A stretch of 64,000 bases of DNA from Candidatus Heimdallarchaeota archaeon (GTDB taxonomy: Archaea; Asgardarchaeota; Heimdallarchaeia; JABLTI01), in the NCBI GenBank assembly GCA_018238155.1, contig JABCTZ010000019.1, forward strand, positions 30,832 to 94,831, given 5' to 3'. Numbering within the stretch: the first letter of the stretch is position 1; each line of letters opens with the position of its first letter. A model generated the notes under the pieces. The model did not search any database, had not been told where the DNA came from, and worked only from the letters and a program-made list of their open reading frames with translations. The position numbers and the translations under genes are program-made. Shown here piece after piece: positions 36,097 through 43,280 of this stretch.

Positions 36097-36627
36097 ATGA
36101 CAACAATAACACAAGAACAACAGGAACAAGAAGAACAAACAAAACTTGTTACCATTATTCCAGACAAGAAATTAGACTTACTGACAGTAACATTCTCACA
36201 AAACCTCGTCATTGCTGATGACCTTTTCAAAGAAGTGGCAGCATTTTTACCAATATTTGATCAAGACAGCGATTATAAAATAGTGCTCTCTCTCGAGAGA
36301 TTTATTGAGTTCATTAAGAAGGAATCAATCCTACCAATTCTTACAAGAGCAGTAGAGGAGTTACAATTAGAATTCATTGAATATGCTTGGAACTACATTT
36401 TGCGAGTAGTAGACCAAGAATTATCACCAATCTATGAAAACATACAACGGTTAATGGTCGAAGGCAAACTAACTTTTGAGCAAGAACAACAAGAATTACA
36501 GACTTTAGAAAAAATGACTGAAGCAGTAATAGAACGAAAATGTCTCTGGGACATCAGTTTACACACAGTAGAACGAGCCAACGAATACGAACAAGAACAA
36601 AAACAATTGGAGGAAAAGAACAAATGA
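36097..36627 (+). CDS. Unrecognised protein, first gene of accessory operon A
   Basis: The 176-residue product is rich in Glu and Gln, with a Gln/Glu-only start (TTITQEQQEQEEQ) and helical body. No known motif, signal or membrane helix is visible. Its stop overlaps the next gene start (ATGA at 36624-36627), and that next gene has GGAGG inside this one, so the genes are translationally coupled. Gene size, coupling and lack of recognisable families are what one expects of virus- or plasmid-derived operons, but no hallmark gene proves that origin. Confidence 0.6.
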   Translation: MTTITQEQQEQEEQTKLVTIIPDKKLDLLTVTFSQNLVIADDLFKEVAAFLPIFDQDSDYKIVLSLERFIEFIKKESILPILTRAVEELQLEFIEYAWNYILRVVDQELSPIYENIQRLMVEGKLTFEQEQQELQTLEKMTEAVIERKCLWDISLHTVERANEYEQEQKQLEEKNK

Positions 36628-37070
36628 CAGACAAAGAATTCTTCCAACTTGATCCAGAAGCACTATTGAAGAAGTATCAAGCATTACAAAAAAAGAGAAC
36701 GAGGGTAATAATTCCCTCAAACGTCAATATTCGTTCAATGTTCAAAAATGAACACAAAGATTACTATCAAAGTTATCTGGAAAGCTTCTATCAAGAAGAT
36801 CTCAATGAATGGTATCCTGTGAAATCTTGTCTCTTTCCAGACCAAGAACCTCGTGACTTAGACCACTTTGACGAAGGACACTTTGACCAACCATCCCCGG
36901 ATATTTATTCACAAGTGAAATCGGAAATTATCCGGGAGAAAGTATCCGAATTACTACATCTATTCGTTGATTTCTATACACAAACGATGTTAGACTCGTT
37001 CGATAATTTAGTTGACGAGATCATTGCCTTGTTTATGATGAAAATATTTTGGGAGGTAACAAAGAGATGA
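36624..37070 (+). CDS. Unrecognised protein, second gene of accessory operon A
   Basis: From ATG 36624 (GGAGG at 36609-36613) the product is 148 residues, hydrophilic, with an N-terminal helix (DPEALLKKYQALQKKRTR), a Tyr- and acid-rich middle and a C-terminal hydrophobic helix ending near the stop (LVDEIIALFMMKIFWEV). An in-frame start at 36540 lies inside the upstream gene and is unlikely. The stop overlaps the next start by ATGA. Family unknown. Confidence 0.6.
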   Translation: MTDKEFFQLDPEALLKKYQALQKKRTRVIIPSNVNIRSMFKNEHKDYYQSYLESFYQEDLNEWYPVKSCLFPDQEPRDLDHFDEGHFDQPSPDIYSQVKSEIIREKVSELLHLFVDFYTQTMLDSFDNLVDEIIALFMMKIFWEVTKR

Positions 37071-37837
37071 CAGAAACATTTAGATTAGCTGTTGGATTAG
37101 ATTTACAATCCTATGTTCTCATTTTCTGTATTGTTGTTGTAGGAGTGGCTCTTTGTATCTTCCTATTCGTTTCGATCCTCTATTATATCCAAAAAGTCAG
37201 TGAGAAGAAAAACAAGGTTCACCAGGACAAATCTATTACTTTGAAAAATGAAATCATTAAACAAACGATGACTTTAGAAGAGATGAATGAGAGATTAGCA
37301 ATATTACAACCAGAGGATTCATTCAATAGAACAATTACTTTGCTTGGTCAGATCATGCCCGACTTCTTGCGATATTTGAAAATTCGTCCTTTCAATAATT
37401 CAGAAGCAAATGACTATTACTATGTCTACTTACAAATCCTCAACCTCTGCATAAACATTATTCCATTGAGAAGTAAAGTTGATTACAAATCATTCGTTAA
37501 AGAATATCAGAAAGAATTACAGCTGATTAACAAGCGTTTCAGAGAAATAGCAAGTCATGAGTGGCTTCGAGATATGGATGTATGTCTATTTGAAATATAC
37601 CGATTCGTGTCTCAAAATCAAACGGAAATGGTAGACCTACGAACAGTGCAATTCTTGCTAAATAACAATCAGGATCTAATTATTAATCATGTGGATGACA
37701 AGACTTTCTATCATCTATCTAAAAAAGATTATAATCAATTTGGAGTAGAACTAAGAGGAGAATTCTTCGAAAAGAATTACTTTACAGAGAAAAGAGTATT
37801 CTATAAGAAGAAAGACCGTTCAGAGTTCTACCATTAA
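37067..37837 (+). CDS. Unrecognised single-pass membrane protein, third gene of accessory operon A
   Basis: The 256-residue product has one strong membrane helix near residues 16-42 (VLIFCIVVVGVALCIFLFVS), then a large, mostly helical, probably cytoplasmic domain of about 210 residues. ATG 37067 has GGGAGGT about 10 nt upstream and overlaps the preceding stop, so it completes a three-gene coupled unit. I recognise no family; the single helix plus helical domain could anchor the two soluble partners to the membrane. Confidence 0.65.
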   Translation: MTETFRLAVGLDLQSYVLIFCIVVVGVALCIFLFVSILYYIQKVSEKKNKVHQDKSITLKNEIIKQTMTLEEMNERLAILQPEDSFNRTITLLGQIMPDFLRYLKIRPFNNSEANDYYYVYLQILNLCINIIPLRSKVDYKSFVKEYQKELQLINKRFREIASHEWLRDMDVCLFEIYRFVSQNQTEMVDLRTVQFLLNNNQDLIINHVDDKTFYHLSKKDYNQFGVELRGEFFEKNYFTEKRVFYKKKDRSEFYH

Positions 37838-38009
37838 TTTTTCTTTTTTTAGTTTAGATTCTTCATTGAAGGAGGTTCAATAAGTTGCAGTGGGTAACAA
37901 TTACTTGTGATAAATCTGAAAGGATTGTCTCCATTGTTTTCGCAGAGAATCTTGATCCCTTCCTTTCTCGTTGCCTTTTTATGTTCCTTTCTCTATTTTC
38001 TGGTAGGTA

Positions 38010-38215
38010 ATGCTTATGACTAAAACTAATGTTCATGACCTTGTCCACGAGTTAGCGAAAGAAAAAACCGGAACTTATAAGAAAGAAACATGGGAGTACT
38101 GCTAACTGAATTTAAAAAACATCACAAGAAAACAATAGATAAGAATTTGGTTAAGGAATTGAATTATATAAGAAAACACATTAGAAATCCTTTAGTTCAT
38201 CCAGAAATTTACTAA
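38010..38215 (+). pseudogene. Frameshifted small HEPN-like gene remnant
   Basis: Two short frames overlap: 38010-38105 (TNVHDLVHELAKEKTGTYKK, stop TAA) and 38090-38215 (KNLVKELNYIRKHIRNPLVH, ending PEIY). Joined by one frame change they would form one protein. The second ends with RNPLVH, which fits the Rx4H motif of HEPN RNase domains found in toxins and defence proteins. No N-terminal domain is present, so it is likely a fragment. Most of the surrounding 37838-38280 gap, including 37838-38009, shows nothing else I can name. Confidence 0.4.
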
Positions 38216-38280
38216 TAAAAAGAAATAAGGGAAATAAATTCCCTATTTTTCTATAATATACGGTGGTTTTTTTTAAATTA

Positions 38281-39213
38281 CTAATTAAACCACGTATAGG
38301 ATGAATAGTCTTCTTTCTGTGGATATGATGGCCAATCATCCTCAGCGTCATCAAAGTTCACTTTAGCAGCATTAAAAGCCGCTACAGCAGTATATCCATA
38401 ATCAACCCAGTAAAAGAAGTCATGTGAAAACCTGCCTTCCATGCCATCACCATAATCATGTCTATAAGAATAATTATCCGTATCCGAGGAAGACATGACT
38501 AAATAAGGTGTTTCATCAAAATCCTCAGGCCAGCCACCAGATTTACACGAATCGACAAAAAGGAACACCCTTTCTGCTTCCCAATCGTCTAAGTAACCCT
38601 TGAATTCCTCTGAAGTTATATTTTGAGTTTCCATATTATCAAAATCAGTAATTGAATTTCCTCCTGAATAGTCTCCGTGTCCCATAACATACACAAATAT
38701 TGTATCCAAAAAAATTACATAATCAGCTATATCTTCACACTTTCCTTCAACATCATCACAATCAGCAATTATTTCGACTATAAATCCTTCATTTTCCAAT
38801 ATCCCTTCATATCGTTCCATAGGACCTTGGTCTGCTGCATTATTTGCATAGAAAAGGTAGGCTAATTTATAAGCATCAGCCGTCAATTCGAAATCGTATG
38901 TTCCTCCAGTAGTAACAGATTCAATCTCTGTATCAAAACGTTCTCCTCTCATAACATAAAGATAATACGGTGAATAACCACTAAGAGTTGCAGTGAAGCT
39001 GTATTGACCATTGCTATCGGTAGTGTCAGCCCCAAGTATATTTAAAAGGCTGTCATAAAGTACAACACCAGCACCACTTATTGGAATCTCAGATGGGGTC
39101 TCAACTGTACCCTGAAAGGTTTTTAAGCCTTGTACTGCAACAAAAGGTGTAGTAATTCCAACTATAATTAAGACTATCATAAAAAGACTAATTTCTTTTT
39201 TCAATTTTACCAT
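38281..39213 (-). CDS. Secreted caspase-like cysteine peptidase (clan CD)
   Basis: From ATG 39213 (GGAGGAG just upstream; an ATG at 39237 is also in frame) the product is 310 residues. It has a signal peptide (about 1-28) and a small Ig/CNA-B-like beta domain (about 33-105, ISGAGVVLYDSLLNILGADT). The peptidase domain shows catalytic His179 in YVMGHGDYSGG and Cys223 in VFLFVDSCKSGGW. The HG...DSC pair with preceding hydrophobic strands is the clan CD signature shared by caspases, metacaspases and legumains; exact family is not settled. It is encoded beside a surface beta-propeller protein on the same strand. Confidence 0.78.
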   Translation of the reverse strand: MVKLKKEISLFMIVLIIVGITTPFVAVQGLKTFQGTVETPSEIPISGAGVVLYDSLLNILGADTTDSNGQYSFTATLSGYSPYYLYVMRGERFDTEIESVTTGGTYDFELTADAYKLAYLFYANNAADQGPMERYEGILENEGFIVEIIADCDDVEGKCEDIADYVIFLDTIFVYVMGHGDYSGGNSITDFDNMETQNITSEEFKGYLDDWEAERVFLFVDSCKSGGWPEDFDETPYLVMSSSDTDNYSYRHDYGDGMEGRFSHDFFYWVDYGYTAVAAFNAAKVNFDDAEDDWPSYPQKEDYSSYTWFN

Positions 39214-39402
39214 TAACTCTCCTCCTTGATTTATCAAAAATAAATAATGGTTGATTATAATCTGTTTTTTAAAATTTTAAATCTATTGCATTAAAATTGC
39301 GAAAATATCTAATGTAAGAATTAAAATGATCTAAATTATCAATTATATTATTGTTTATAGAAAGTGTTTTCATTTTTTAGGTAATACAAAGATCATAAGT
39401 AG

Positions 39403-41040
39403 TTACTTCCGTTTCTTAGAGAAAATGAGTATGATGACAAGTATGAATGCGATTGTTGGCATAACAGCTATGAATACCAAGAAACCATCAACAGGATGAG
39501 AAGGGGTAGCAGGTAGGGGAGTATCAACATCGGGTAGGGGGGTATCAACAAATTTCACAATAAACATGTCACTAAAATCACTGGTTGTATTATCATAAGC
39601 ATTTAAGGTTGGAAATTCAGTTGACCAAGTTTTACCTATAATATAACAACTGCCATTCTCAGCAGTAGTAATTCCATAACCCATATCAGTTGAATTCCCA
39701 CCAAGGTAGGTGCTCCAGAAGAGTGATCCAGTAGAGGAAAATTTCATAACAAAAGTATCATAGCCATGTGCTTTGGAATCATCATACGCATTGAGAGTGG
39801 GAAAATTCTTGGAACCAGTATACCCTACGACATAGCAGCTCCCGTTACTTGTGGTAGCAACATCAGAACCACGTTCGCCACTACTTCCGCCAAGGAAAGA
39901 GCTCCAGAGAAACGAACCATTAGAATCAAACTTGGCAAGAAATGCATCACCGCCCCTCCCATAGGTGTTGTTATACCCATGTTGTGTCGGAAAATCAGGT
40001 GAAGCAGTATAACCTGTGACATAACAGCTGCCATCACTTGCAGTAGTAATGCCCAACGCTTCATCCCAATAAATCCCACCAAAGTAGGTACTCCAGAGCA
40101 AGGAACCATTCTTGGCAAACTTCGAAAGATAGACATCCCAGTCACCATTCTGGGTAGTATCATAAGCGTTCTGTGTCGGAAAATCAGGTGATGAAGTAAA
40201 ACCTGTAATATAGCAGCTTCCATCACTGGTCACAGTAATCCCATATCCCACATCAATTCTGTTCCCACCAACGTAAGAACTCCACAGAAGGGTACCATTC
40301 GAAGCAAATTTGGTAAGAAAGATGTCTTTACTACCACCATTATACGTACTCTCATAGGCATTGAGAGTGGGAAAATCGCTGGATGTGGTTTCTCCTGTAA
40401 CATAACAGCTCCCATCAGTCGCAACAGCTATACTATGCCCAATATCCAAGTCACCCCCACCACCAAGGTAGGTACTCCAGAGTAATGAGCCATTTGCTGC
40501 GAACTTGGCAACAAACGCATCAGTTAAACCTCCGTTAAATGTATTATCAAAAGCATTTTTGGTTGGAAAATCGCTGGATGTTGTTTCTCCTGTTACATAA
40601 CAGCTTCCATCACTCGCAACAGCTATGCTACGCGCAACGTCAACCATACCTCCCCCTCCAAGGTAAGTACTCCAAAGCAGTGAATTATTACTTGCAAATT
40701 TCGTTATTATCGCATCATTGCTACCATTCAAAGTATTATCATATGCATTTTTGGTTGGAAAGTCGCTGGATTTGCTTTGCCCTGTGACGTAATAGCTTCC
40801 ATCGTTAGTCACAGCAATACCTTCTCCATTTTCCCCTCCAGCTTCACCACCAAGGAAGGTGCTATAATTCAGCTTAGGATAAATAGCTGGTAAAGTTTCA
40901 GAACAAGTTACTGTGTGAATAGGATCAAAAGGAAATTTTAGTTGAGGTATTGAAAAAAGTATTATACTAATAAGAAGAACAATGCCCAAACGGTTGAGAA
41001 CCAACCGAAAAGATTTTACCACACAAATCCCCATTAACAT
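39403..41040 (-). CDS. Cell-surface SBBP-repeat beta-propeller protein
   Basis: The 545-residue protein has an N-terminal signal sequence (about 15-32). Seven repeats of roughly 60 residues follow, each with the pattern LLWSTYLGG...DGSCYVTGxTxSxDFPT, the SBBP (Pfam beta-propeller repeat) consensus. A Pro/Thr linker (DTPLPDVDTPLPATPSHP) and a C-terminal membrane helix followed by KKRK end the protein. Seven repeats predict a seven-bladed propeller displayed outside the cell, probably for binding. The DNA is visibly less AT-rich than its neighbours. It precedes the caspase-like gene on the same strand by about 190 nt. Confidence 0.85.
   Translation of the reverse strand: MLMGICVVKSFRLVLNRLGIVLLISIILFSIPQLKFPFDPIHTVTCSETLPAIYPKLNYSTFLGGEAGGENGEGIAVTNDGSYYVTGQSKSSDFPTKNAYDNTLNGSNDAIITKFASNNSLLWSTYLGGGGMVDVARSIAVASDGSCYVTGETTSSDFPTKNAFDNTFNGGLTDAFVAKFAANGSLLWSTYLGGGGDLDIGHSIAVATDGSCYVTGETTSSDFPTLNAYESTYNGGSKDIFLTKFASNGTLLWSSYVGGNRIDVGYGITVTSDGSCYITGFTSSPDFPTQNAYDTTQNGDWDVYLSKFAKNGSLLWSTYFGGIYWDEALGITTASDGSCYVTGYTASPDFPTQHGYNNTYGRGGDAFLAKFDSNGSFLWSSFLGGSSGERGSDVATTSNGSCYVVGYTGSKNFPTLNAYDDSKAHGYDTFVMKFSSTGSLFWSTYLGGNSTDMGYGITTAENGSCYIIGKTWSTEFPTLNAYDNTTSDFSDMFIVKFVDTPLPDVDTPLPATPSHPVDGFLVFIAVMPTIAFILVIILIFSKKRK
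39547..40869 (-). repeat. Seven tandem ~180-bp SBBP coding repeats
   Basis: These coding repeats correspond to protein residues 58-498. Sub-blocks encoding LLWSTYLGG and DGSCYVTG recur with many synonymous differences, so they are old protein repeats rather than a recent expansion. Confidence 0.75.
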
Positions 41041-41089
41041 ACTAACTCAAACATCTATAAATTTTGCTACCAGTGAAAAGAAAAATAAA

Positions 41090-41497
41090 TTGTTAGAAAT
41101 CTGTGGACAATCTTGTAATAATGGACATTGTAATGGTTTTGCTTTTAGTAGGTATAGATTACCCCGTTTAAAGACTCATGAATTAGAGGGATTAATAGAA
41201 GAGAAACAATTCTTCTCATTTTGTTTTCGAGAAGTGAAACAGAAGAAAGATTTTCCGTGTGCGTTACTATACTATCTTGGTCATTTAATTGATAATCGAA
41301 TTATAGATATTGTTAAAGCTCAAATGATTTTGGAGGAAGGTTTAGTTTTCTTTTCAGAACAGAATCATTTAGAGAAAGAACGTGAAAGCATTAGAAAAAA
41401 TCTCTCCACTTCTCCATCCGAGAGTCCTTATGGTCTTGATAATGAATTAGAGAAAGATGATTTCAATGTTGAGGAGTTTGATGATTTTGAGTGGTAG
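41090..41497 (+). CDS. Unrecognised Cys-containing protein, first gene of accessory operon B
   Basis: The product from TTG 41090 is about 135 residues. The N-terminus has ICGQSCNNGHCNGFAF, a possible zinc-binding cluster (C-x3-C-x4-C), then a helical body and an acidic tail (EKDDFNVEEFDDFEW). The frame is open back to ATG 40982, but that start would overlap the divergent SBBP gene. The start is therefore uncertain. Its end overlaps the next gene by 17 nt. Family unknown. Confidence 0.5.
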   Translation: MLEICGQSCNNGHCNGFAFSRYRLPRLKTHELEGLIEEKQFFSFCFREVKQKKDFPCALLYYLGHLIDNRIIDIVKAQMILEEGLVFFSEQNHLEKERESIRKNLSTSPSESPYGLDNELEKDDFNVEEFDDFEW

Positions 41498-42509
41498 ATT
41501 TTTCGAAGAAAAACATAGGGAATTATTCATTCGAAAATGCCCTCGACCTGCAAGAGAACCTTATACTAAATGTCTCTATAATATCTGGAAAGAGTTGATT
41601 GATGATCTTCAGGCAATAGACCAAGATTTGGAGAAGGTTATACGAGGAAGGAAAGGAAACAGAGAAGTTGATCCTTTACTACTAAATGATATTCTACAAG
41701 ATTTAGAAGTGAAAGTTAGAGAACGATTATTAGAAACAAAAAAGGGAATTGATTTCCTTGAACAAGAAGGCATAAATGGACTAAAGATGGTTGTCTATTG
41801 TGTGCTTAACTGTGGAAAATTGGTTTCTGGTTTCTATAAGAAAAGTAACAAAATCAGTGAAATGAAATTGGCACTTTTGCACGAGGTAATCATCTATTAT
41901 TATCTTAAAGGAGATAATAACGTTAGTAATAGTACTATCCAACAATATGAGAAAATGATTGAGAAACGAAAGAAACTGAAAAAAGAGGGGAAATTAAAGA
42001 AAAGAGACCCAGTAGATTTGTCTGTTTTCAAAGAAGTAGAGGAATATGAAACTAACAAAGATACCAAAAATACTATTCTTAACGCTTGGGATGATTTCTC
42101 AAAGAGAGACGACAAACCGATGTTAGAGAAAATAGAACAAAGAGACGAATTAGAAGATAAGGTCGAATCTTTAGAAGAGAATATTCTTGATATTGAATCA
42201 CTCTTAGATTTTAATTTTACTCAAATATTAGAAGGAGATGAAGAATTGACAGATGTTTTACTGGATTTTTGTCCCAAAGGAGAACGACAAGATTTTACTT
42301 GTGAAGTAGATAATGAATTTTACAATCTTGTGTCAACAAGATTAATCCATTCTTTTCTGAAGAATACAGAATTATTCAAAGAGATAGATTTGACAGCAGA
42401 GTGTCTTGTAGAAGAAAAACCAGATGTCACTAAACTTCGAAGGAAAGTAGACTTGTATATTCGAAGGTACGGAAAACATTGGGACTGGACTCCAGAATTA
42501 AAGAATTAG
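41481..42509 (+). CDS. Unrecognised coiled-coil protein, second gene of accessory operon B
   Basis: From ATG 41481 (GAGGAG 4 nt upstream) the product is 342 residues, highly charged and helical, with coiled-coil-like segments (ELIDDLQAIDQDLEKVIRG and KIEQRDELEDKVESLEENIL). An N-terminal CPRPAREPYTKC pair of cysteines might bind metal. No membrane helix or enzyme motif is visible. It overlaps the upstream gene by 17 nt and is followed by the third gene after about 93 nt. Confidence 0.6.
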   Translation: MILSGRFFEEKHRELFIRKCPRPAREPYTKCLYNIWKELIDDLQAIDQDLEKVIRGRKGNREVDPLLLNDILQDLEVKVRERLLETKKGIDFLEQEGINGLKMVVYCVLNCGKLVSGFYKKSNKISEMKLALLHEVIIYYYLKGDNNVSNSTIQQYEKMIEKRKKLKKEGKLKKRDPVDLSVFKEVEEYETNKDTKNTILNAWDDFSKRDDKPMLEKIEQRDELEDKVESLEENILDIESLLDFNFTQILEGDEELTDVLLDFCPKGERQDFTCEVDNEFYNLVSTRLIHSFLKNTELFKEIDLTAECLVEEKPDVTKLRRKVDLYIRRYGKHWDWTPELKN

Positions 42510-42602
42510 TTCATTCTCTGTACTATCTGTCATTTAGTTCGACATATTGTTCTTTTATCCAAGCTTGATAAAAAGCAAGGTGTAGAGGTTTTCTTTAAGT
42601 AT

Positions 42603-43220
42603 ATGGGTGAAATTTACGAACTTGATCAAGATACTGTTTTGAAGAAACAAAAAGATGCGTTGGAGTTTTTCAAGGTAGAGGGAGAACTACAAAAAGCTTC
42701 CCGAGAGAAAATGACTCATTCTCCTTTACCGCAAAATTTTAGAATAGAAGAAACGAAAGAATTTTTTGAGAAAGTTGCTGTAACAATAGACTATGATAAG
42801 TTTACACCTGAGGAGATAGTTGATAAGAGAAGTATCGCTAAAAGTTTGTTAGGAATTACTGAGAATGGAAATTCGGATTGGATTAAAAACAAAACAAAAA
42901 TCTGGAAGAAAGAAGTCGAATTACGACAATTTTTGGCATTAGAGATATTGGACGGAATGGATGGTTTAAGTAAAAAAGAAAAATCGGTTATTCGACAAGA
43001 AGAAAAGAGCTCTGAGCAGTCAGTTATCCACGATGAACAAGTAAAACAATATAAGATAAAGTGTGATGAATGTAAGAAAACGATTGATTTTGATGTGTGT
43101 GGTAAGAATTCGAAAATTATTTTAGATAATATAAACAGGTCTAGAAAAGACCTTCAGCGGCTTTGGAGAGAACGAGAAGATTTGAGACCGTGTATAGCAA
43201 ACGAACTACTAAGAAAATAA
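42603..43220 (+). CDS. Unrecognised protein with C-terminal Cys motif, third gene of accessory operon B
   Basis: The 205-residue product is charged and helical. Near residue 160 it has KCDECKKTIDFDVCGK, a CxxC followed by a third Cys, perhaps a small zinc site, and a basic C-terminal helix (NRSRKDLQRLWREREDLRP). It starts with ATG 42603. The gene ends 60 nt before the convergent intact M28-type peptidase gene, which marks the right edge of the accessory region. Family unknown. Confidence 0.6.
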   Translation: MGEIYELDQDTVLKKQKDALEFFKVEGELQKASREKMTHSPLPQNFRIEETKEFFEKVAVTIDYDKFTPEEIVDKRSIAKSLLGITENGNSDWIKNKTKIWKKEVELRQFLALEILDGMDGLSKKEKSVIRQEEKSSEQSVIHDEQVKQYKIKCDECKKTIDFDVCGKNSKIILDNINRSRKDLQRLWREREDLRPCIANELLRK

Positions 43221-43280
43221 AAAAGATGGAATACATTTATGCAAAATCTCATAAGCTTTTCTTTCTGAATTAATCCATTA

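Noticed and set aside
37863..38048. Minus-strand 61-codon ORF in the accessory gap
   Set aside because: No ribosome-binding site, basic low-complexity product, and it overlaps the HEPN-like remnant.
39547..40869. Regular repeats considered as a CRISPR array
   Set aside because: Period is about 180 bp, repeats are degenerate and encode SBBP protein blades.
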